The position numbers and the translations under genes were made by a program. This document shows positions 47,520 through 59,119 of a stretch of 64,000 nucleotides of DNA, piece after piece. The DNA lies in NCBI GenBank assembly GCA_903813345.2, contig CAIIXF020000007.1, forward strand, positions 26,707,564 to 26,771,563, in the 5' to 3' direction. The notes beneath the pieces were generated by a model. The model ran no database searches. It was not told the origin of the DNA and saw nothing but the letters and a program-made list of their open reading frames with translations. Within the stretch, counting starts at the first letter, position 1. Every line of letters begins with the position of its first letter. Origin of the DNA: Owenia fusiformis (taxonomy: Eukaryota; Annelida; Polychaeta; Sabellida; Oweniidae).

Positions 47520-48188
47520 TGTTTGGAGAATTGGCAAGTCATAGAATACAATAAAACATACTATAGGGAGCATTATTCCTAATATGGTTACAAAGCATAA
47601 GTATGGACTACGTATTGGTAACTAATTACATTAAATTGTAGCAGGCGAAATCAAAGGATGGATACTTTGTTACCATACAATCAAATGCTTGGAAGCACAT
47701 TATAACCGACAAAATCATTTTAACGAAAAACTATTGTATAATACATTCAAAATCAAATACTTTGTATGCAATCATTATCAACTTATAACCTGGAGATTAG
47801 GAAAAGATGAGGCACTATTTCCTCCTCCCGGATGGATTCCTCTTTCACTGTTGATTGTTATTACAATACACGATGAATTGATAATAAAATCAGATATCTT
47901 TCTGTCTCTTCTTATTTCATTCAAGCAATAAAATTAATCCAATCTTTCTATCAGTGTACTATGGCTTATTGACAATGATTTGAGGTCCCTGATGCCATGA
48001 ATAGATTTAGAGCTAGGGATGAAATCCATCTTGCTTTAAAAAGTTTTGATCGTTCCAACCTTTGCTTCATTTGTATTCTGAATACAAAATAATCCTATGA
48101 TATAGCCTTACGCAATCAGATTTGGTAAAACACTATCTAATCAGAATTCCATTTACTGTATTTATTGCTTTTATATGTTGAAGGCATT
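47520..48188. other. No gene seen
   Basis: AT-rich sequence without repeat or exon support. Confidence 0.4.
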
Positions 48189-48190
48189 TA

Positions 48191-48376
48191 CAGTTGAACC
48201 TGTGTAAGTAGAACACCTTTGGTAACTCTAAAAGTGTTCTACTTCCGGGGAGGTGTTCTACTTAAAGAGGTTCATCAATCATTAAGTCAGTTGGTCGTGT
48301 AACTCTGAAAAGTGTTCCACTAAAAGAGGTGTTCTACATCGAGGACTAGAAGTATTCTACTTTACAGGTTTCACTG
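48191..48376. mobile_element. TA-type MITE, GTTCTACTT subfamily, intact
   Basis: CAGTTGAACCTGTGTAAGTAG at the left and the inverse of CAGTGAAACCTGTAAAGTAG at the right, TA on both sides. The best preserved member of the subfamily that includes 20319-20495 and 50925-51252. Confidence 0.85.
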
Positions 48377-48379
48377 TAT

Positions 48380-50922
48380 ATGCAAATTGTACAAGTAGTT
48401 ACAAAAACCATCTTCACACACTCCAGTCTTCACTGCGTTCATTCGACCGATGGTAGCCGAGTGAACGAAGATGTATACTTGAAACTGCATTTAGAAAAAA
48501 GCCAATGAGGACCAAGTATGGGGTAAATCACCTTTTTTTCCCATGTGGTTATCGTTAATGAAATAAAAGCTGGGAATAAAACAAACATTATGCCTGACAC
48601 AAGCCAACTGAGGACAGTCACACCAGCTGTTATTAACCCTCTAGGAGATTCATGTTATCTCATTTCCTCTGAACCAATGATGAGTTAATAAGGCATGGTA
48701 TCTGATTTTATTTGATTTTATAGAAATCAAGATTGGATTATGGCATATTGTTCAGTTGTTTATTGACTCATAGGAACAAGTACATATTTTCCAAATTGAA
48801 AACAGGGAAAGATTTTTGCGCAGGATAGTCTCAGATAGAGAACTATATTGCAAAAACCAAATGATTTATAGATAACAATATGTTTTGTTATTTTGAGCAA
48901 GGTTAATCACCAAAACATTAAGGTGACAAGGGAGTGATAACTTTTACCTGTTTGTACATATGACTCTGTAAAAAGATTCCTTTTTTAATTAAAAATAATT
49001 TTTGATTAACTTTTTAAATCAAGCCCATCATTAAAACCATTGTGTATCATTACCTCCCAACCTTACAATAAAAGCACAATAGACAAAAATGATATAAATT
49101 TTAGAATGTTTTTAATGATACATTACAGATTAATTCTCCACTGCATACTTTAATAGCTGCTACTCCCAGGGGTTTACTAATGATGAAATATTCTCATAGT
49201 TTGGAATGGGATAATGCTTGCAATGAGCTGATAAATGACATCATCTATCATTTAAATTAGTAGTTTATTAGATAATAAATGGTGCTCACCCTGGGTACTA
49301 GAAGTTAGACTATTAAGTAATATTCTTGGAAATATTTGCATAAAAAGGCCAAAAATGGAATTGAAGGGAAATTAAATATGTGATTATGAATTATAATTTT
49401 TATAATTCATTCACATTTTACGAGTTTTCAAAGCATTTCGAAATTAATGCAGATAACTGGAATAAGTACTTATGCGATGATAACTGTCAATACCATGGCA
49501 ATACTGTCAATACCATGACAACAATCAATCAGGATGAGGACAATAGTGTTAAAAGCATTGTCCATGGTTTAACAATCACTTTTGCCTGATTTGCCATGAT
49601 CTCTAGCTATTAACGGATTCCATATTGACACATGGTACAGCCTAATCTATCTTAATTTGAACCTGAAAAGGATCTACAAATGACACTTACTAGATTATGT
49701 GATAATCAATTTGATTAAAGAGTTACAGATCTCAGTCAATGCCTCATCTGGAGGAAGGAAATATGCCTCCAAATAAATTGATTGATTTATCAGTTAAATT
49801 GGTTGAAAAAATAACCAGATATGTTAGGTCCTTCTCACTTATGTATAGTTTTTTTTCATCGATGATCAATTGATTTACCATAATAAAGAGTCAAAGACAC
49901 ACAATGCTGAAATATCTAATATCTATTTCACTGTAAACGGAAAAAGATACAGCATACCACTTACGTCAATGGCCAGTACAGCTCAATATACACGTAGATA
50001 TACCATTATAAACAATGAATATAATCAATTGACATATCAGATTAACAAAATACTAATTATAAGATACAGTAATTTCAATGATGATAATGCACTCAATACT
50101 TGATGGCAACTTAATACAACACCCGTATATCAGTCTTATTTCCATGGCTACTTGAGAAATGTTCTTACCTACAGGCAATGAAGATTTTCAATAAAATATT
50201 TCCCCTGTGTATATGTTTTTTTCTCAGCTCAGAACAATTCCATTCATTGACCTCCTTATGTGAACATTAGTCCTGCATGGAATAACAATTATGGTGCAAT
50301 TGGTATCTATAAGTCAGCTATTTTAATCGAAATGAGGACTGAATTGCGAAATCTCATCCACATGCTTTTAGGAAGCACTCTTATCTAGGAGAAAATGTTC
50401 TTGTTTCTGGGCATCATCAGAAAGGGGGGGGGGCAGATTCTTACGCAAGACTAGCATCTGCTCGAGTCGACTCGTGTTTATTTATCTATGCACCTGAGGT
50501 GCTCTTGAAATTATATCCACACATATGTTCTCCATATTTTTATTACTTCAAAACAAGTTCTTGTTTTAGCTACCCTTTGGCCCGATGGCTGGTAGGTAAA
50601 TGAAGCACTATATATGTATGAGGATACCAAAACTTTTGAAAAGGGTACAATTCAGCTACATGCATTATAAGAATGAAATGTCCTGGTCATATTTTTCATA
50701 ATTTTACTAATTCTTAACTCATTTTAAACTGGTAAAAGATGATGACACAATGCATAACTTGTATTGTGTAAACAATTGAAGCATAACACCCAGGATGTTT
50801 TAGGCTTAGGGAATAACATTTCACATCCACAACCTGATTGCTTCTTTTAACCTGCTTCTACAAGCAATTAGTCCTTACATCGGTGCATTTTCCCATTCCA
50901 AAACATACTTTACACAACAAAC
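48380..50922. other. No gene seen
   Basis: AT-rich sequence. An acceptor-like GTTTTTTTCTCAG at about 50226 opens a 16-codon frame only. Short duplications such as ACTGTCAATACCATG at 49485-49515 are present. A G run lies at 50423-50433. Confidence 0.35.
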
Positions 50923-50924
50923 TA

Positions 50925-51252
50925 CATTAAAACCTTTGTAAGTTGAATTTCTTTGGCACCTCAAAATAGTGTTCAGGGGGTTCACTTTGGTAAATTTGGC
51001 CAAAAATCACTCAAAAAATAGTTAGAATGGTGAAAAACTTCATGATTTTGAAAGAAATTTTGGCCAGGGGGGGGGGGTCGCCTGAACATCATGATAAACC
51101 ATGACATGTCATTTCTTCCCAGCCATGATATGTTTCAGGTGAAACAGAAAGATGCTATAAGAATCAAAATGTTAATTAATGGGTAATTGGACTTGTGTTA
51201 CACTTATGAAGGAGTTCTACTGACAGAGGTGTTCAACTTTCTAGGTCTACTG
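50925..51252. mobile_element. TA-type MITE interrupted by a CAGGCCC-type copy
   Basis: CATTAAAACCTTTGTAAGTTG at the left and GTTCAACTTTCTAGGTCTACTG at the right, TA flanks. The body is split by a G-rich CAGGCCC-type insertion at about 50972-51084 (TTCACTTTGGTAAATTTGGCC, GGTGAAAAACTTCATGATTT, GGCCAGGGGGG). Confidence 0.55.
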
Positions 51253-51515
51253 TACTGCACCATCCAACAACTATATCTATTTAATTTCAGGACACTGTAT
51301 CATGATTGACCAAACTGATAACACTAACTATGATGAATAAAACATACTCCATTTGCAATATTTGCCTCGTTTTCTTATCTTTATGCAGTTAATATTATTT
51401 TTGTTTTGGAGCTTCGCCATTTAACAGACAGACTTCAAGTGTTCTAGCATATAATTTATTTCATCTATTTCTGTTAATAATGCTTCCCACTTTCTCTCTG
51501 GGGCTTGATTCAAGA

Positions 51516-51663
51516 CTGGGGCCCATAGCCAGATTTTGCCAATTTTTAATAAGATCTGGGGGGTTCAAGTTTAGCAACTGTTCACGAAATTCACTTGAAA
51601 GGGCTCAAAACGGTGAAAACATAATTTTAGAATAATTTTTGGCCAGGTGGGGGGGGGTCGCTT
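51516..51663. mobile_element. CAGGCCC-type MITE nested in the giant element
   Basis: GGGGCCCATAGCCAG, GGGGGGTTCAAGTTTAGCAAC, GGGCTCAAAACGGTGAAAAC and GGCCAGGTGGGG follow the family order. It splits the outer part of the left arm and has no counterpart in the right arm, so it arrived after the arms formed. Confidence 0.6.
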
Positions 51664-53029
51664 GACTATTCAAGTCTTTGGGGATCTTTTAGTGTGTGCC
51701 AAATTGCTTTCTAAGTGGCTTAGTTAGGCTAAACCTATGTTGTGGTAGCTTACTATGAATTGACCCATAGTCATTTTAGATTGATCTATTATCTATTCAT
51801 TTTTACTTGTCTGCATTCAAAATAGTGACACGAAAGGGCTAAATGGCTTGCACCAAGGTGCGACCGTCAAAAAGATGAGTTTGAAAAATATACATTTTTT
51901 TAAATAATACTTGTAAGTATACAAAATAGGATGCAAATTTGATATTGATGTGTAATGATAGTCCATCCGGTTGTGGTAATTTTATGAAAAACAATTATGG
52001 TGAAAAATTGGATATTTATGACCTAAAAATGCATTTTCAATTAAAAAGTTACTGTTGTCAAGGATATTATTCCTATTTTATATAGTCAATGTCTTTTAAA
52101 TATACCAATAACCATTTCATTAGTTTTTGACAAAGTAAATAATTATGGGGCTCACACAAGGATCAACTTTGTTCACAGCATTTTTATTTTAAGTGATATT
52201 TTGAAAAAATACGAAGGTAAACTCAATTTTATATTTTATTTGTTGAAGAAAAAATAGTTATATGTTTGTTTTCTTGTTTCGACTGAAAAATCTCAATTCA
52301 CCGCCCTTGCTTTGCAAGCAGGAGAGTCTACACCAGTACGAAAAAGTCTTCAAAAAGTTGATCCTTGTGTGAGGCCTACAATGATTTACTTTGCCAAAAA
52401 CCTATATAATGGTTATTCGGATATATAAAAATCATTTGATAGGTAAAATAGGAATAGTATCATTGACTTTTGATTTTGAATAAAAAAAGTATTACGAGCA
52501 TATAGTGCATTACTTCCAGACAACCCTCTATATTATAGTGATGCAGCAGATAGTGAAGTTGATTCTTTTTAGTTTATAGCTTGCAGACAGTGATCTAAGA
52601 GACATCATCTTGTAGTAATGGGTGTGACAGTGATGAGTATTGATGGTTTATCTTACGGACATCATATTAAAAGATACCAATTTGCATTACATCAACATCA
52701 AAGAAGTTTGATTTGTTCACTTCACAGATACGTGTCAGAGTGATACCTGTAGCAGTTGCACTAGATTGATATACGACAAGATATGTGTGAGCATTCATTG
52801 CAACATTTACTTAAGAGTTATAATTTTTCTAAATCTGATGGAAAATTAAATAATTCAAGTCTATCTCTTTTGGTTTATTCAATTTAAATATTACTTTTGC
52901 AATGCAGATATCTTAGTTTTGAAACATTAGCAGCAATTTCATTTCAAAAAGATAAGTTTTCAACTACGTATGATTTGTTCATAAAATGTGTATTCAAAAT
53001 AGGTCAAAAGTCAGGGTCATTTCAAGTTT

Positions 53030-53710
53030 AAAATATCAATATCTAGGGTAGTTGGCATTTTAAGACATGTTGCCGATGGTGTGACCCTTCACAACCAATG
53101 ATTATGTGACCTGAGGTAAAGATCAACTGAATGGGTGTAGGTAATTTCAAGGTCAATATCTAGCAATTTGATGTTTTAAGGCAATTGAGAATAATTCTGA
53201 CCTTTGACAACCGATTATTAGGTGACCTGTTGTCAAGGTCAAGGTCTATAGGTCAAGATCATTTCAAGGTCATCAATATCTAAGTATTTGGCGTTTTTGG
53301 GCTGAGGTTACCCTTTGTGAATCATGAATGTGTGACCTGAGGTCAAGGTTATTCCAAGGCCAAATATCAGTATCTAAGTATTTGGTGTATTAAGGCCCTG
53401 GGATCTGCTGTGGCCCCTAGCGACTCATGATAGGGTGACTTCCAAGGTCAATATCTAGCAATTTGGAGGCAATTGAGAACTCTGACCTTTGGCAACCAAT
53501 GATTAGGTGACCTAATGTCAAGGTCATTTCAAGGTCAAAGGTCAATATCTAGGTAGTTGGCTACTGTGGGGCTACAGTCTTATTTAATGACCAATGATAA
53601 AGTGACCAGAGATCCATGTCCAGTGTTTATGGACCAAGATCATTTCAAGGTCATAGCTCAATATCTAATTAGTATTTGGCGTTTTGGGACTGAATGTGTT
53701 TTTGTGATAA
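53030..53710. repeat. AGGTCA-rich degenerate minisatellite
   Basis: Seven units of 81-118 bases, each with a TCAATATCTA anchor (about 53036, 53154, 53271, 53367, 53448, 53542 and 53660), then NTTTGGCGTTTT, a TGACC(T) word, GTGACCTGAGGTCA-like and CAAGGTCA words. The exact word TCAAGGTCA occurs at least six times. This word is the established NR5A/ERR-type nuclear receptor monomer site; binding here is inference. Confidence 0.85.
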
Positions 53711-55739
53711 CAATATGATTTTTCTTATGTAAAGTCCCCGTGATAAAAATGATATCATCCAACTTCTTCTCTTGAAAAGAAAAAACATCATGAATCCCCC
53801 TCAACCTTTATTTTCAATTTATTTTTTATGATTTCATTCTGGTTTGATTCCTTGACAACTTAATGATACACTACATGATTTTACTACGCAATGTACGGGT
53901 ATAAGTATCACCTGTGGTGCCACCTGTTATTATTAATAATTGTAAACATAATGCTTGAATGTATAAATAAATTGAAATTGAAAATATAAATATATGAAAT
54001 ATATCTGAAATATTTTTTATAACATCCCCACCTTGTCACTTTTTGAAAAATATTAGGCTTATTTTCTAAAGTATTTTTTCTTAATTTAATATATCAAAAG
54101 TTCTTCTACGCTAATGAATTAACAAATTCTGAAAAGGGGACGGGTATTGAAATGTGATAAAGTTAAAAACCACAAATTCCATGTTATTTTCCATTGGAAA
54201 AACTCAAACTATCCATTGTTTTCAGCATAATTTTGGTCATTGAAAATTGAAAACTAGACTTTCATTACAATTCTACTAATGAAAAGGTTTTAGACCACTT
54301 GTTGAATAATATTTTCATGCAATTCAAATAAAAAAGACGAACCTCTGTTGAGTAAATAGGTTCAAAAAATGTTGAGATGGGTTTCCTATTCATAGTTTTT
54401 TAGATTGTTCGAATGATATTTTTATTATCATTGAGAATCGAATTTTCTTGAAAGATACCATATTGTGTTTTGAGAAATGTCATATTTATATTGAGAAAGT
54501 AGTCATGGTATAATATATGACCGTCAGATATTACTTGCCATACTTTATCTGGTACTTTGCCAATTTGAAGTAAATTGTAAAATCATATCAGAAGAGAGGA
54601 CATCCAAATGTGAGGTCATTAGTTTAATGACTGCAATCAGTAATCAACTGTCACGTTGACGAAGTTTTTCACGAGAGTTACTTTCTCTAGTAGTTCTGAA
54701 TTGGATCAGTAAGCCGATGTGTTTCCCAAATTCAAATAATTGCAGTAAAACATGCAAAATAGAATGCACATTGGTTATTGAAATGTAAAGATAGTCCATG
54801 AGGGTATGGTTGTATTATTAATTGTAATATTAATTATGGTAAAAATTGGGTATTTCTAACCATATAATGCTTTTTATTCCAAGTTCAATGACATTCTTCC
54901 TATTTTACCTTTGAAATGATTTTCATACCACCGAATAACTATTATATCAGTTTCTGGCAAAGTAAATAAGTGTAGGGCTTACACAAGGATCGACTTTTTT
55001 TAAGACTGTTTTTGTACTTGTATATCCCCTGCCGTTCTAAGAGGAAGAGCCATGAATTGCGATTTTCAGTCAAAAGAATGAAATAAACACACTATGTTTA
55101 TTTTGTTAAACATTTAACAAATAAAATTGTGTTTAACCTTATATTTTTTCAAAACATCACTAAATATGAAAAGATTGCAAATAAAGTTGATCCTTGTGTG
55201 AGCCCTATATTTATTTACTTTGCCAAAAATGAATATAATGGTAATTAAAATATTTTGAAAACATTGAATAGGTGAAATAGGAATATTATCATTAACAACC
55301 ATGACTTTTGAATCAAGATGGCATTTTCAGGTCAGAAATATATAATTCTTCACAATTATTGTTTTTTATAAAAATGGCCACACGCAAATGGACTATCATA
55401 CTTATCAATATCAAATTTGCCTCCTATATTGTATAATCATTGGTATTATTTGAAAATTTTTTTTTTTTTCAAACTCATCTTTTTGATGGTTGCACCTTGT
55501 GGCAAGCCGTTTAGCCCATTCGTGTCACCTTTTTGAGTGCAGACAAGTAAAAATGAATAGTTGATGGACCAATCTATAATGATAATGGGTCACTTCATAG
55601 TAAGCTACCACAACATAGGTTTTTGTGATTTTCTGGACTTTTGGCACACACTATTTAGTCTTGCACTTTCCATTTATGTTCCTGCTTGTGGATGTGAGGA
55701 CTTGAAGCAAGACTACAGAATCAAACCCCACCTGTATAT

Positions 55740-56210
55740 TTCTATTAATTATTCATCAAAGCCTATAACACCAATGATGTTGCAGACACAATTAATAGAT
55801 CAAAACACTGCAGCTCATCAATTACTTATGCTATTTAAACTTGTTGATTAAAATTATTGTTTGTGTTTAATATGCAGAAATAATAGTCTTACGCAACTGA
55901 AATAGCAAGTTGTGTTAAGGTTTCTTCATTAAATGGGTGACAGAAGGAGGGGGTCATTTACTGCCCATTAAACCATATAAATAAATTGGGGAATCATCAC
56001 AAAATGAGCCATTTATTGTAGCTGTGCATTTGACTGAATATTTTAACCTTATGATGACTCGTTAACCTGTATATTGTGGGTGAAGATTAAATGGAAGAGG
56101 GCCCTTCCAAGGGCTCCAAAATAACTTAATGCAAATCTTTGTGAGTAAACTTTTCCAAGAAATATTTAGTCTCCCTATGCATTTTCAATTTCCAAGTCTA
56201 TAATTTTCCA
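55740..56210. other. No feature seen
   Basis: AT-rich sequence outside the giant element; nothing supported. Confidence 0.35.
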
Positions 56211-56216
56211 AAGACC

Positions 56217-56344
56217 CACTGGCGGATCTAGGGTGGGCCCTTGTGTCTTAACTTTTTAATTTTAGTCCAAATTAGTAGGAAAAACCTTAATTTTTTTCAG
56301 AATTCGAGTATGGCCCCCCTTTTTAGTTCCTGGATCCGCCCCCG
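56217..56344. mobile_element. GGCGGATCNAGG MITE with 5-bp TSD
   Basis: CACTGGCGGATCTAGG at the left and the inverse of CGGGGGCGGATCCAGG at the right, flanked by a perfect 5-bp duplication AGACC (56212-56216 and 56345-56349). The GGGTGGGCCC and GGCCCCCC words lie just inside the ends. Confidence 0.85.
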
Positions 56345-56724
56345 AGACCTACTTAATAGACATAATCTGGGTCATCCATATTTGGCTACACAATCAGGAG
56401 TGTTAGTAAACAACTACAAACCAAAACCACAAGCAAACAGTTTGACCACAAAATGTACTGAGCGACCTGCAGGCTACAACAACAACAACAACAGAGGCTG
56501 CAAATGAACTTAGCTGGAGTCGTACAATTATTAATTCTATCTCTTTTGATGTTTATGGCACTCTGACCTGTATTTTTGACATGTTAAAGGAGATAACGAC
56601 TAAAACAGATAATAACTGATTAGAAGTTGATATTATGTCGGAATTGATATTCAGGATTGATACGATTAAGAATGTATTGTTCTAACATTTAGGTCTTCAT
56701 AAATCTGAGCATAGCAAAAAAAGG

Positions 56725-56815
56725 CATTCAAATGTAAAATGTCACCACCTGCCATTTGTTACAGACAGGGACCACTGAACACAATCCACAAAAAAATTAG
56801 AGAAAAGTTATGATA
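56725..56815 (+). repeat. TGTTACAGAC repeat family, copy 5
   Basis: AAATGTCACCACCTGCCATT, TGTTACAGACAGGGACCACT, GAACACAATCCACAAAAAAA; the right hairpin is lost. Confidence 0.65.
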
Positions 56816-57712
56816 ATATTCATATCATTTAGTTGATTGTTTAAAAGTAAAATATGGTATTATGTTCTTTAGTGTTTCTGATATGTTGCCCTTTGTGCAG
56901 TGCCATTTGACTTTTTGATTGCCTATAACTGCAGAATGAATGAAGGCATGGTTGGTCCCCAAGCTTAATCATTTTTCTCTATCAGGTCCAAAGCTTGATG
57001 AAGCAAGTGGGCCTGAAAATGAGCCGACTTCTCAAAATAGATTCCTATTAGATGCCTTATTCTTATATTTTCAACTGAAAGAATATTCTATTCAGCAACT
57101 ATGTGACCTTGTTATTTCTAGCAGATATCAATTAAACGATTCACTTGTTATACATGTGAATATTACAATATTGATCAATACAGAAATACCATAAGGATTA
57201 CGGTATATAGTACATGTATTATAGTTGTAACAACAATCATTTTAGACTCCATGTGCCAGTAATTAAACTCTACATATCTTAATGATGAATAAATAATTAT
57301 AATTAATACATCAAATAAATTCTAGTGATCGAGGTAATGTGCTCTTCAACTTACGGTATGTTTAAAGTATACGATCAAAGTCAAGTTAACTAAACCTTTA
57401 ATTTTCAGATACAGGTACTAGTATCCGTATTTTCATAGATTGAAATGATTAAAAGTCTTAGAAAGCCTCTGGCTCTCGGTGAATGGTTGTTTATTAGACA
57501 TTAAGGAACGGAAATGTAATATCTCAAATAAAAAAAGATAATTATATAGCTTTTGATATTAACAATTATGTAGCAGAAAGGTGTATATCATATTTCAAAG
57601 GATTTAGAATCAAGGCTATATATTTATCTTCTGGTGTGTAACCTATAACACCATAACTAGATATTTCCCACTTGAAATTTCCTCCAAATCAAATGCATGA
57701 CCTTGAAACTTT

Positions 57713-57842
57713 CAGTGTTAGTAGGTGTTCACACTTATACAGAAGTCAATAGAGTATGAGTGGAGGAAAGGTGTCAACTAGAGACAGGTGTTCACTAGAG
57801 AGAGGTGTTCACCTAGTGTTCACTAAGACAGTTTTTTTACTG
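57713..57842. mobile_element. TA-type MITE, GTGTTCACT subfamily
   Basis: CAGTGTTAGTAGGTGTTCAC at the left; AGTGTTCACTAAGACAG and TTTTACTG at the right, followed by TA. Four AGGTGTTCAC-like words lie inside. Confidence 0.55.
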
Positions 57843-58320
57843 TAGTTTTATAGCTTATTATCAAAAAGCATAAGAAACAAAAAGCATAAGAACATGCGAA
57901 TAATCATTCTGGTATGCCAGAGCCCCTCTTATCTGCCATTTGCAAAAGGAAGGATAAAGAAAAAGGGGGCGCAGCTTTCGGGATGGCGAATAATACAACA
58001 AATCAAGTTCAGTTTGCTATAAATTGGTACAGTCGCCTATGTAACAATTTTATGCAGCTGTCTTGGAACATTCACATTGGCCTGCTGTCTCTCAAGTTTC
58101 AATACATACAGGTTTCTTTCAACATCATATCTCTAGGCTATGCATGGCATTATTTCCACGGGTACACATCTGTTTGCTAAAAGACTTGTAGCATAGAGTT
58201 TGTAGATCAATATATGGCACAGTTCTTTATTGCAGCTAATATATAATATAATTGCACAATTCCAAACAATACAATCCCTCAAATAATCTATGTTTCAAAT
58301 ATATGAATACATCATATATA

Positions 58321-59116
58321 CAGTGTTTTCAGTAGGCTTGTCCAAAATTGCGTCCCTTGGACGTAATGATTTTCAAAAAATGCGTCTCCCTTCAAAAAAC
58401 TGCGTCCCTTGAAAAAATGTTCCCGGGAATTCAAAAGTCACGTTTTTACACTGGATGAAATAAATTGATGAAATTTTGTACCACTGCTTTTGCTATTTAT
58501 CGGTCTGAATCAGCGTTCTTGCAAGTCTAGTATGTCATTGAATGATACAGATACCATCATAACTTATATTCTCCCATTTAAAACACCTTTTCCTTGCGAA
58601 TTTCGAAACAATTTGCTATTGATTTTGCTTTAGCATGTTTAGTTTAGGGGCAATCTGCGCGAGGTTCAACTTTTTAGTTCAGTTTCTTGCGCATATGCAG
58701 TCTCAAATAATGATCACGTGATCACACTTGACCAATTGAAAATGGTTTGAATCAGGTCTTAAGCTACCGGCCAATCGTAGGACTCATACTGATTACTGCT
58801 CGGAAATCGAGTATTGTATAGATTTTTGTCCTATCACATGCCTCGTACTATTTCGATCAGAAATCAACTTCCGGGAAGGAAATTTCGAAAGAAAATTTTA
58901 TTTCTTTTAGAAATAGAATTTTCTTCAATTATTTATTGGATTCTGACGAAATAAAGAGACTGAAGGTAAGATCTTTATCAAATCATTCATCCAAAGTTGA
59001 TTGTATGAGTATGGCTTGCACTGCGTCCACAAAACGCAATCACTTTTTATTTCCGGGTCCATGGATTTTTCATTACGTTTTTGCAATACTTGGACGGCGT
59101 TATTGAAATAGCAGTG
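58321..59116. mobile_element. Probable ~800-bp inverted-repeat element
   Basis: The left CAGTGTTTTCAGTAGGC and CTTGTCCAAAATTGCGTCCC correspond to the inverse right end with CACTGCTATTTCAATAACG, CCGTCCAAGTATTGC and GTGGACGCAGTG. Alignment of the outermost bases needs gaps and no clear target duplication was found. Inside are TTTAGGGGCAATCTGCGC (family of 893-1038), an ACTTCCGGG ETS-like word near 58870 and a donor-like GAAGGTAAGAT near 58966. Confidence 0.5.
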
Positions 59117-59119
59117 TAT

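Larger units (their letters stand above)
51499..55730. mobile_element. 4.2-kb giant-TIR foldback element
   Basis: The left arm (about 51499-52500) and the right arm (about 54735-55730) are inverse copies along their length. The outermost match is TGGGGCTTGATTC against TGGGGTTTGATTC, followed by AGTGTGTGCCAAA, CCTATGTTGTGGTAGCTTAC and TTCATTTTTACTTGTCTGCA. Further landmarks are GACACGAA, GATGAGTTTGAAAAA, GCAAATTTGATATTGAT, GATAGTCCAT and GGGCTCACACAAGGATCAAC. Inside each arm the last block is itself repeated in inverse (GTTGATCCTTGTGTGAG at about 52358 and 55190). The centre (52500-54735) is unique sequence plus a minisatellite. No transposase or other coding segment is recognisable, and no flanking target duplication could be fixed. 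Confidence 0.8.
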
